A program made the translations under genes and the position numbers. Below, one piece after another: positions 51,342 through 58,097 of a DNA stretch of 64,000 nt (the stretch's first letter is position 1; each line of letters opens with the position of its first letter). The notes under the pieces are model-generated. The model searched no databases. It was not told the DNA's origin and saw nothing but the letters and a program-made list of their open reading frames with translations. Source of the DNA: Lachnospiraceae bacterium (lineage in GTDB: Bacteria > Bacillota > Clostridia > Lachnospirales > Lachnospiraceae); assembly GCA_910575565.1 (NCBI GenBank), contig CAJTFL010000004.1:1-64000 (forward strand), given 5' to 3'.

Positions 51342-52340
51342 ATGAAAATTGACCGTTTAATTGGGATAATTACCATATTACTGCAAAAGGAAAAAACAAC
51401 CGCCCCCGAATTAGCTAAACGCTTTGAAGTGTCAAGGCGAACCATCAACCGCGATATAGAAGGTCTTTGCAAGGCTGGAATACCTGTCATTTCCACGCAA
51501 GGCTACGGCGGTAGTTTTTCCATTGCTGACGGCTATAAATTAGATAAATCGCTTTTTACAAATGACGAACTGCAAGCCGTTTTTGCGGGACTTAGGGGAA
51601 TGGACAGCGTATCAAAAGGATCCGCCCTTTCCAGTCTCCTTGATAAACTTTCCAGCAAGGGACAACGCGTGATTGCGGAGGATATGATCATTATTGATTT
51701 AGCATCTCATTACCAACCTTCGCTCACGCAAAAAATCCAACAATTAAAAAACGCAATCCGGGAAAAGCACATTCTGTCCTTTCAATACTATTATGAAAAA
51801 GTGGAAGCAAAACGCCGCATAGAACCATATCGCTTAATCTTTAAATGGTCAGCATGGTATATTTTCGGATTTTGCTTAGACCGGCAGGCCTTCCGCCTTT
51901 TCAAATTAAACCGCCTTTGGGATTTACAAACAGACGAAGAAACTTTTTCGGAAAGAGAAATCCCAGAAGAAGAATTATCATTTGGAGATTATCTTGCAGA
52001 AGGTACGTTCCATTTAAAAGCCATATTTGCCCAAAGCGAAAAATACCGTCTGATTGAAGAGTACGGAATTGACAGTTATTCGGTATGCCAAGATGGACGA
52101 TTGCTGTTTGAACGCGATTTTGCAAGCTATAAGAATATGCGTGAATGGATTTTCAGCTTTGGCGATAAGGTCTCTGTATTAGCGCCGGATAAGCTGCAGG
52201 AGGACAGAAAAAAGCAAGCGGAAAATATCATGAAAATGTATGGAGAAAAAGCAGACGATTTTAATCTTTCTGACAACATGACACACAGATGTCAGGTTCC
52301 TTGTGCTATCATCAGTCGAAAAGGAGGGTTCCGTTTATGA
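51342..52340 (+). CDS. YafY/WYL-domain transcriptional regulator
   Basis: 332-aa regulator: an N-terminal DeoR-like winged helix (TTAPELAKRFEVSRRTINRDI) and a WYL domain (about 140-310) with RRIEPYRLIFKWSAWYIFGFC, where the motif holds WSAWY. WYL domains bind nucleic acid or nucleotides and are frequent in stress and defence loci. Its stop overlaps the start of the next gene (ATGA), so the two are coupled. Confidence 0.88.
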   Translation: MKIDRLIGIITILLQKEKTTAPELAKRFEVSRRTINRDIEGLCKAGIPVISTQGYGGSFSIADGYKLDKSLFTNDELQAVFAGLRGMDSVSKGSALSSLLDKLSSKGQRVIAEDMIIIDLASHYQPSLTQKIQQLKNAIREKHILSFQYYYEKVEAKRRIEPYRLIFKWSAWYIFGFCLDRQAFRLFKLNRLWDLQTDEETFSEREIPEEELSFGDYLAEGTFHLKAIFAQSEKYRLIEEYGIDSYSVCQDGRLLFERDFASYKNMREWIFSFGDKVSVLAPDKLQEDRKKQAENIMKMYGEKADDFNLSDNMTHRCQVPCAIISRKGGFRL

Positions 52341-52597
52341 TTGAGTCAAGATGCGGGATTTTATGCGGCGAATGTTCTTATCAAGGGCAAACAGGGTGTA
52401 AGGGATGCGTGAATATCGAAAAACCATTTTGGGGCGAACGCTGCCCGGTGAAATCCTGCGCCGAAACAAAAGGGCATGAACATTGCGGACAATGCAGCGA
52501 TTTCCCCTGCGATTTGCTGAACCAATTCGCTTATGATGAGAAGCAGGGGGATAACGGGAAACGGCTGGAGCAATGTAAATGTTGGAGGGAAAAGTAG
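52337..52597 (+). CDS. DUF3795 cysteine-rich protein
   Basis: 86-aa protein with 12 cysteines in a DUF3795-type pattern (CGILCGECSY, GCKGC, CPVKSC, HCGQCSDFPC), likely to bind metal or Fe-S. Function unknown. AAAAGGAGGG precedes ATG 52337. Translationally coupled to the WYL regulator, a pairing I have seen in related genomes. Confidence 0.82.
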   Translation: MIESRCGILCGECSYQGQTGCKGCVNIEKPFWGERCPVKSCAETKGHEHCGQCSDFPCDLLNQFAYDEKQGDNGKRLEQCKCWREK

Positions 52598-52649
52598 GCG
52601 CTAAAGTACAGAACATACGCAAAACGGTACAAGCAAACAATACAAGCAC

Positions 52650-52688
52650 AAATATGGCAGGCATCAAGTCCCGATGCCTGCCATATTT
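52650..52688. terminator. Bidirectional terminator
   Basis: AAATATGGCAGGCATC (52650-52665) pairs perfectly with 52673-52688 (16 bp, 7-base loop) between convergent genes. Confidence 0.85.
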
Positions 52689-52743
52689 TATAAAAATACT
52701 CATTCCCCTTTTAACCCTTTTAGCTTTTTTAACCCTTTTAACT

Positions 52744-53790
52744 TTAATCCTGCCAATACTGCGTATCCCGATTTTTATAGTAAATGTTTACTGCCCCTAT
52801 CTCGTTTAAATCCCACGTCCTGAGAATCACCTTCCCATTAATCACCTCGAACCAGCATTCAATTTGACAGGGATATTCCTTTACCCGGTAAGGAAATTCC
52901 GGATCCGTGTAATCCTCAATCATTTCCGGCCTTGTGTAAACGCCTTCCGCCACAAACCGGTTATGTTCAAAAGCCACCCCCTGGGAAAAATCCAGTTTAA
53001 TCCCGTGTACGCTTATTGCTGATGAGTATTGGCTATACGACCCGTAAATCTTTCCGTTCTCGATTTTCGTAATATCAAAAACCCCGCCCCATTCGGGGTT
53101 CATCATATGATCACCCGCATCTTCCATGATTTCATAGCAGCCCACAAACTTGCTTTGGGCATCCCCTAAGTCCGTAGGAGCAACCATCTCGCCGCCCGAA
53201 GAAGAGTAAGTGCGGTCGTATGTCCGTAAAATAAGCGCCCCTTCCCCTTCCAGTGCCCAGATGAAATCTTTCCAGCCGCTATCATCCCACTCAAGTTCCA
53301 CCCAGCTTCCCGCCTGGTTCTGAAACGTGCCCATTTCACAGCAATAGTACTGTTCACGCCGGTTCCCGTCAAGGCGGATGTCCAGATAAATCGGCCCCTC
53401 ATCAACATCATGCCCGTATTGATTCCAGTAATAATAGTCAACCTGGTAGGTGGAATAGCCGTATTTCATCATTACCCGATCCAGGGCCGAGCCGGTAAAC
53501 AGCGTCGCCTTTACCAGCGAGCCGGAATCGGCGTAATACTTGCCGCCGGACTGACGGTAGCTGCTTAAGTTTGCCTGGGTTTCCCCGCAGGCAGCCTGGA
53601 TTTTTCCAATCTCCTCCAGAGGGGCTTCCCTTCCTTCTCCCACTATCTGGATATCCTTCTCCTCCTTTTCCAGTACCAATGCCTCCGGCTGATCAAGCTC
53701 TATAGCAGCTGCCACAGTCGTTTGATTGCTGGCTCTGGAAGCCAAAACCATCGTAATCAACATCGTAGCAACAAGAATCGCTTTTTTCAT
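52744..53790 (-). CDS. Secreted protein of unknown function
   Basis: 348 aa with a signal peptide (MKKAILVATMLITMVLASRA). The mature part has an N-terminal charged segment to about residue 75 and then repeated beta-rich blocks with Trp/Tyr/Gly (VDYYYWNQYGHDVDEG, GKIYGSYSQYSSA, VINGKVILRTWDLNEIG). I do not recognise a family. ATG 53790 was chosen at the signal-peptide start; an ATG 11 codons earlier is possible. It shares an upstream regulatory element with the wall-binding protein at 50277, so the two are probably co-expressed. Confidence 0.72.
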   Translation of the reverse strand: MKKAILVATMLITMVLASRASNQTTVAAAIELDQPEALVLEKEEKDIQIVGEGREAPLEEIGKIQAACGETQANLSSYRQSGGKYYADSGSLVKATLFTGSALDRVMMKYGYSTYQVDYYYWNQYGHDVDEGPIYLDIRLDGNRREQYYCCEMGTFQNQAGSWVELEWDDSGWKDFIWALEGEGALILRTYDRTYSSSGGEMVAPTDLGDAQSKFVGCYEIMEDAGDHMMNPEWGGVFDITKIENGKIYGSYSQYSSAISVHGIKLDFSQGVAFEHNRFVAEGVYTRPEMIEDYTDPEFPYRVKEYPCQIECWFEVINGKVILRTWDLNEIGAVNIYYKNRDTQYWQD

Positions 53791-53809
53791 TCCTTTTTTC
53801 CATCCCTTC

Positions 53810-53894
53810 CCTTTGATAGCCAAAGTCTACCACACTTCCCGGTTATTTTGGCCAAATCCTGACGAACGGACGGTTTTCATGGACGAATGGCTGG
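53810..53894 (-). promoter_or_regulatory. Upstream element shared by two secreted-protein genes, copy 2
   Basis: Same blocks as 51131-51214: ACCGTCCGT, GTCAGGATTT, CCAAA, GGAAGTGTGGTAGAC. The similarity extends to CCCTTTGATA next to the gene. Confidence 0.6.
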
Positions 53895-54073
53895 TTTGCC
53901 AAACACACTCCCGTGAAGAAGATTGGCCAGGCTACCTGCATGGCAAGGATTCATTTTCGTAAGGCCAGCAAGGAAACCATAAGCGGCAAAGTCAAACGTA
54001 TGCCAAAGTATGCTGAAAAATGAGATACGGCAGATGTGAAAAACAATAATGGCAGAAGGTCGGGATTCAGAAA

Positions 54074-54391
54074 TACGATGGCTCCTCGCTTGTAAAATCA
54101 TACAGACTTCTTATCATTGATGATTTAGGCGTGGAACGTGACACTCCCTATGTGCTGGCAACGGTTTATCTTGTGATTGATGAACGCTGCAAAAGCGGAA
54201 AACCGTTTATCATCACTACCAACCTGTCATTGCATGGATTACAGAATCCAGCAGACTTGGAGCATAGGCGCATCTATGACCGCATTATGGAGAAATGTGT
54301 TCCTGTTGCTTTTTCATGGAAAAATTACCGGACAGACAAAGGCAGGAAGAACATGGAGAATGCTGCGAGCATATTGAGAGGGATGAATTAA
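54074..54391 (+). pseudogene. DnaC/IstB-like ATPase, C-terminal fragment
   Basis: Open frame from about 54074 to the stop at 54389-54391. YRLLIIDDLGVERDT is a Walker B motif followed by the sensor region FIITTNLSLHGLQNPADLEH and RRIYDRIMEKCVPVAFSW, as in phage/ICE DnaC helicase loaders. The Walker A half is missing. Confidence 0.75.
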
Positions 54392-54460
54392 AGTGAAAGG
54401 CTGTTGAATTTGAGGCGAAAAAATGATATGATAAAGACACAAAAAGGAAGGAAACCGAAT

Positions 54461-55378
54461 ATGGCAAATATATATGACGGGGCATTCAGGACAATCCTCA
54501 ATGACTGCCGGAAGTTGATTATCCCCGTAATCAATGAAATTTTCGGGGAAGCATACACAGGGGAGGAAGAAATCCGCTTTTTCCCTAACGAGCATTTTTT
54601 AGACCAGCAGAACGAAGCGGACAAGGAACGGATTACGGATACAAATTTTACGGTTTACGGGAAGATGCCAAAGAAATACCATGTTGAGTGTGAAAGCAGC
54701 CTGCCGGACGGAAGAATCACCATAAGGCTTTTTGAATATGACGCACAAATAGCGCTTGACGAGGGTGAAGTCACAGAGGAAACGTTGACAGTGACATTTC
54801 CCAATACGGCGGTTCTGTATCTCCGTACTTACAAAAAGACACCGGACAAAATGAAGTACGTTATTATTACGCCGGGTGGAACGGTTCAGTATGACATACC
54901 GATTATGAAGGTACAGACGTATTCGCTTGTTGATATTTTTGAAAAACGCCTGCTGATGTTAATCCCATTTTACATTTTTTCACATGAGAACAGCTTTCCA
55001 GAGTATAATAGTAATGAAGAGAAACTGGTGGAATTAAAGGCAGAATATCAGAAAATTTTAGAACAGCTTGACGGACTGGAACAGCAGGGAGTGATCGGAG
55101 CGTTTGACAAACACACAATCATAGAGCTTTCCGGTGATGTGATTAAAGAGATTGCACAGAAATATGAGAATGTGCAGAAAGGCGTAGGTGATATAATGAG
55201 CGGAGCATTGATTGAAACAGAAGCACGAAGAATTTTGAAAAAAGGCATGAATGAAGCAAATAAGGAAACGGCACTTAAGCTGCTGAAAAGAGGAAAACAG
55301 ACAGTTGAAGAAATTGCGGAGGATACAGGTCTAAGTGTTTCCGAAGTAGAGCAGCTCGCCGGACTTCAGACAGTGTAG
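54461..55378 (+). CDS. Rpn-family PD-(D/E)XK transposase-like nuclease
   Basis: 305-aa protein of the same broad group as 23438-24400 but a different subgroup. MANIYDGAFRTILNDC is its typical start. The nuclease core has ITDTNFTVYGKMPKKYHVEC followed by ESSLPDGRITIRLFEYDAQIA (D...E-x-x). The C-terminal helix-turn-helix-like end KLLKRGKQTVEEIAEDTGLS is the usual tail. Appears intact. AAGGAAGG precedes ATG 54461; a terminator follows. Whether it mobilises DNA is not known. Confidence 0.82.
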   Translation: MANIYDGAFRTILNDCRKLIIPVINEIFGEAYTGEEEIRFFPNEHFLDQQNEADKERITDTNFTVYGKMPKKYHVECESSLPDGRITIRLFEYDAQIALDEGEVTEETLTVTFPNTAVLYLRTYKKTPDKMKYVIITPGGTVQYDIPIMKVQTYSLVDIFEKRLLMLIPFYIFSHENSFPEYNSNEEKLVELKAEYQKILEQLDGLEQQGVIGAFDKHTIIELSGDVIKEIAQKYENVQKGVGDIMSGALIETEARRILKKGMNEANKETALKLLKRGKQTVEEIAEDTGLSVSEVEQLAGLQTV

Positions 55379-55412
55379 AACGGCAAGTAAAGAATACAAA
55401 TTTTATATTGCA

Positions 55413-55468
55413 GCCATAAGGCAGGGAAATAACTGGTGATTCAGATCTGTTTCCCTGTTTTTTATGGC
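55413..55468 (+). terminator. Terminator after the second Rpn gene
   Basis: CAGGGAAA (55422-55429) pairs with 55450-55457, followed by T6. Outer GCCATAA/TTATGGC (55413-55419, 55462-55468) can add to the stem. Confidence 0.75.
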
Positions 55469-55569
55469 ATTTTTCAGAAACTTAGTGTGAAAGAAAGTAG
55501 GGGACGGTCAAAAACTGGCGCACTTAAACAAGCTATTAGATAGGCCGTTCTCTATATGCCAATGCCTTC

Positions 55570-55782
55570 TTACCGCAATCGCGAGCATCTCCACATCCGG
55601 GGGATGCAGCCTCGGCAGTCGATCCCCTTTATGGCTTTCTGCATTTCAGGGATTTCATTGCCCTTTTCATCAATCCTTGTGGAGGACAGGCAGATTCCCC
55701 ATTCCGTTGACATCACATTCAATTCATGGAGGTTGCGGCTCTGTCCTTCCTCCGTGCCCTTCTTTTGAGCCGTCTTTGGCAT
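55570..55782 (-). pseudogene. ISAs1-family transposase fragment
   Basis: NLHELNVMSTEWGICLSSTR, IDEKGNEIPEMQKAIKGIDC and RGCI match the central DDE region of ISAs1 transposases, where the next block would be VTADAMNTQ. The frame breaks right there. Only about 70 aa remain. Confidence 0.7.
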
Positions 55783-55943
55783 AACTGTCTCTCTTATCCT
55801 TCCTGGTCATTCAATCCATTCTGACCATAAGTATACACCCTGGTTCCCGGACTGGGAAAGAAGATTTTAAAGTATGCCTTTGTCAATTTGCATCACTATT
55901 TTCAGGAACATAGCTTATTTTCGTTCATGCGTTTATTCTGGAA

Positions 55944-56015
55944 AAAATGTTAAAAGTTCTTGACATTTACTATTTTGAATGTATAATTAAAAATGTAAAG
56001 AACTTTTAACATTTT
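55944..56015 (+). promoter_or_regulatory. Promoter enclosed by a 25-bp inverted repeat
   Basis: AAAATGTTAAAAGTTCTT-g-ACATTT (55944-55968) is inverted at 55991-56015 with one mismatch in 25. The 22-bp centre plus arm edges hold TTGACA (55960-55965), 16 bp, TATAAT (55982-55987). A repressor dimer pair on the arms, most simply the XRE protein encoded downstream, would block the promoter. Confidence 0.75.
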
Positions 56016-56051
56016 AAAGGCGCTTTAAAATCATAGTGGAGGCATAAACTC

Positions 56052-56381
56052 ATGAAAAAATTGGACAAAATGGACAGAAACATTCAGTTGCGCTCGGAAG
56101 AAATCGGCTACAAAGTCACACTCTTGATTTTGTCCGTTTGGACATTTTACGACTGCTGGCAGGTTCTTGCAAATAACGCAAAGTACAGCCCATTTCCGGG
56201 GTTGATTGTTTGCTTAGCGGTATGTATTCAAGGCTTTTCACAAATGGCAATGAAAAGAAAAATGATTGTTGACGATGAAGAATACCACGAACCGAACAAA
56301 ATTGTTTGGACTATCGTTGGCGTTATTGCAATTGTTGCCATTCTGCTTTCTATCGGCACATATTTTTTGATGAAAGCGTAA
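56052..56381 (+). CDS. DUF6442 family membrane protein
   Basis: 109-aa protein with three predicted TM helices (about residues 22-40, 46-66, 84-106). It is the usual partner of a small XRE regulator in clostridia (DUF6442). Function unknown. GTGGAGGC precedes ATG 56052; the regulator follows after 7 bases. Confidence 0.75.
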   Translation: MKKLDKMDRNIQLRSEEIGYKVTLLILSVWTFYDCWQVLANNAKYSPFPGLIVCLAVCIQGFSQMAMKRKMIVDDEEYHEPNKIVWTIVGVIAIVAILLSIGTYFLMKA

Positions 56382-56388
56382 AACTTTT

Positions 56389-56583
56389 ATGAGGAATGTG
56401 GTAAAAAAACTTAGGAAAGAAGCAGGATTGCGACAAGAAGATATGGCAAATAAGTTAGGCGTAAGCCGACAAACAATTATAGCGATTGAGAATGATAAAT
56501 ACAATCCCACTCTTGAGCTTGCAATGAAAATCGCCAAACTATTAAATCTTCATGTGGACGAAATTTTCTTTTTAGATGAATGA
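56389..56583 (+). CDS. Small XRE-family regulator
   Basis: 64-aa Cro/CI helix-turn-helix protein: KKLRKEAGLRQEDMANKLGV then SRQTIIAIENDKYNPTLELA, ending HVDEIFFLDE. This short YdiL/YozG-like type represses its own operon. The large dyad around the upstream promoter is its probable operator. Confidence 0.9.
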   Translation: MRNVVKKLRKEAGLRQEDMANKLGVSRQTIIAIENDKYNPTLELAMKIAKLLNLHVDEIFFLDE

Positions 56584-56586
56584 AAG

Positions 56587-56662
56587 CAGCAAAGACAGCC
56601 GGAGCAGTCAACGGTAAAATAAACAACACTTTGTGCTGCCGTTGATTCCCCCGTCTTTGCTG
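56587..56662 (+). terminator. Two-stem terminator-like structure
   Basis: CAGCAAAGAC (56587-56596) pairs with GTCTTTGCTG (56653-56662) and encloses TCAACGG/CCGTTGA. Follows the XRE stop directly. No strong T-run, so efficiency is uncertain. Confidence 0.55.
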
Positions 56663-56670
56663 GTAGATAA

Positions 56671-56866
56671 TCAAGAGAATGCAATCCTATGGTTTTCTTC
56701 TTTTCCAAAATAACCTAAATTTATCCCCTTGCCATACGCGGTAAACCACTCACCGGCTATCGCAATCACAGGATTGTTTTCTAAATGTTTTATTTTATTT
56801 GAAAGGAACTCCCTTTTCTACTGTTGCCAGTGCAATCACCATATCTTTTCCAAATCGCTCTGTCAT
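56671..56866 (-). pseudogene. Pyridoxamine 5'-phosphate oxidase-like protein with internal deletion
   Basis: MTERFGKDMVIALATVEKGV then PF from ATG 56866. After a stop and frame change, KHLENNPVIAIAGEWFTAYG and KGINLGYFGKEENHRIA. In the family the two segments are separated by a further 25-35 aa that are missing here. Split-barrel flavin-binding relatives are about 130 aa; the C-terminus is also lost. Confidence 0.7.
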
Positions 56867-56998
56867 TATATTTTCAATATGTGCCGGATAATAAAATGGA
56901 ATAAGGCAGCAAGCGGCGTTTCCCCCACTTGTGGGCGAACATTGGCAGCGCATCCTGCTGCCAGCCTGCATACTTTCCTGGTATCTGCATATAATATC
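56867..56998. other. Short AT-rich gap
   Basis: No gene or strong site seen between the PPOX remnant and the hicA promoter repeats. Confidence 0.3.
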
Positions 56999-57065
56999 TA
57001 CGTAAAATACGTATAGTTTTATGCTTTTCTCTTAATAATACGTGAAATACGTGTTATTATATAAT
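56999..57065 (+). promoter_or_regulatory. Paired operator sites before the hicA remnant
   Basis: TACGTAAAATACGTA (56999-57013) and TACGTGAAATACGTG (57039-57053) lie exactly 40 bp apart and differ at two positions. TATAAT follows at 57060-57065. The arrangement suits a dimeric antitoxin or repressor binding two sites on one face of the helix. Confidence 0.55.
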
Positions 57066-57083
57066 TGTAGGGAGAAAACATAC

Positions 57084-57209
57084 ATGAGATTCAGAGAAGC
57101 CGATCGGATGCTAAAGAATGATGGATGGTATGTGTCAGATATAAGCGGCTTACATTACCAATACAAACACCCAACAAAGCCCGGCTCGGCAGACGTATCG
57201 GCCGCTTAA
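57084..57209 (+). pseudogene. HicA-type toxin remnant
   Basis: 41 aa: MRFREADRMLKNDGWYVSDI then SGLHYQYKHPTKPGS matches the double-stranded RNA-binding-like HicA fold including the catalytic His of the HYQYKHP block. After residue 36 the frame ends. Another frame directly follows with RIGRLTPECLAAAEKLLKNH and LEL-stop, which resembles a MazF/PemK C-terminus, so two toxin genes seem fused by deletion. No HicB is present. Confidence 0.55.
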
Positions 57210-57274
57210 CGCCTGAATGCCTTGCCGCAGCCGAAAAACTGCTCAAAAACCACTTGGAGCTATAGATTTTCATA

Positions 57275-57302
57275 TTGACTTTCCAATGGAAAATGCTATA
57301 AT
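57275..57302 (+). promoter_or_regulatory. Promoter of the candidate small RNAs
   Basis: TTGACT (57275-57280), 16 bp, TATAAT (57297-57302). No open frame follows before the first terminator. Confidence 0.7.
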
Positions 57303-57400
57303 TAGAGCAAAGACAAACAAATAAGTTATCTAGTCTCGCAAGGGACATTGGCCGTAAGGCTTTTCTAGGAAAAAGAGTTGTTTCATGCAACTCTTTTTCC
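57303..57400 (+). ncRNA. Candidate small RNA, copy 1, with two GNRA hairpins and terminator
   Basis: A CTAG/CTAG closing stem (57330-57333, 57365-57368) encloses GTCTC-GCAA-GGGAC (57333-57346), the linker ATTG, and GCC-GTAA-GGC (57351-57360). Both loops are GNRA tetraloops. A perfect 13-bp terminator stem follows (57368-57380 with 57388-57400), ending in CTTTTTCC. No matching Rfam family comes to mind. Confidence 0.6.
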
Positions 57401-57424
57401 ATATCTGCATATACTGTTACCGTG

Positions 57425-57500
57425 ATCTAGCCCGCAAGGCGGGCATTGGCACACAGCTTTTTCTAAAAGGCTTTCCCTAACCGGAAAGCCTTTGCTTTTA
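57425..57500 (+). ncRNA. Candidate small RNA, copy 2, tandem paralogue
   Basis: Repeats the plan of copy 1: ATCTAG, then CCCGC-AAG-GCGGG, ATTGGC, a short pyrimidine run and TTCTA, then an 11-bp terminator stem AAAGGCTTTCC (57466-57476 with 57483-57493). Shared blocks with copy 1 are TCTAG, CGCAAGG, CATTGGC and TTTTCTA. No separate promoter was found, so it may need readthrough. Confidence 0.5.
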
Positions 57501-57504
57501 TCCA

Positions 57505-57633
57505 TTAAAAACGCAAAATCTCCCTCTCATCATCCACGCTCCCCCCACTCCCACCATTCCACACCGCTCGGTCCAGCGCCATAATCGCCGCCACCGCGCC
57601 GTCAATCTTCTCCGTAGACTTCTCCTTGCCCGA
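57505..57633 (-). pseudogene. Phage terminase large subunit, C-terminal fragment
   Basis: SGKEKSTEKIDGAVAAIMAL, DRAVWNGG and a final DDEREILRF-stop are the typical end of phage TerL proteins (EKIDGAVALIMALDRA). About 42 aa remain; trace of a lost prophage. The stretch 57634-57720 on the plus strand (YHGMLYAINRNIMK-stop) may be another gene end that I cannot name. Confidence 0.65.
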
Positions 57634-57875
57634 CTTGAAAGACTATCACGGTATGCTGTATGCAATCAACCGGAACATCATGAAATAAAAGAAGGAAACA
57701 GTCCGGTACAAATCCAGGGCTTTGAAAAATCCTGAATTTCTAAAGGACTGTCTCTTTCTTACCTATCAGGGACATAAATCGTTATTTCCCAACAGCCCCT
57801 TCTTTTTTCATAGGACTTCTTTCATAGAACTTTTTCACAGCCCCTGCTGTCCTAACTGCCATCCTCCAGGAAACC

Positions 57876-58097
57876 TTAATCTTTCCCATCAAACTCCATC
57901 CTCATGGCCTCCGTCAATTCCAAAAGCTGGCTTTCATCATCCGCCCCGGCCAAAGGCAGCATGGGAAATCCCTGGACGGCAAAGAAGCCTAAAAGCGCCT
58001 GCGTAACCGTACAGCCTTTCCTGGCACACAGGGCATATATCCCTTCCCCCAGCTTCCGGTTCCCTTCCGTATCATAGCCAATTCCGTATCCGGGATC
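57876..58097 (-). pseudogene. Aldo/keto reductase, C-terminal fragment
   Basis: PGYGIGYDTEGNRKLGEGIY, ALCARKGCTVTQALLGFFAV and GFPMLPLAGADDESQLLELT match the last third of an aldo/keto reductase (the conserved 'P-L-x-G-x-x-D/S' end near the NADPH site). It begins immediately at the alpha-galactosidase stop, in the same frame, so the upstream two-thirds were deleted and the gene end is now fused behind that operon. Confidence 0.65.

Noticed and set aside
57303..57500. Reading the structured region as a riboswitch
   Set aside because: No gene follows the terminators in the same direction, and I see no known aptamer core; small RNA fits better.
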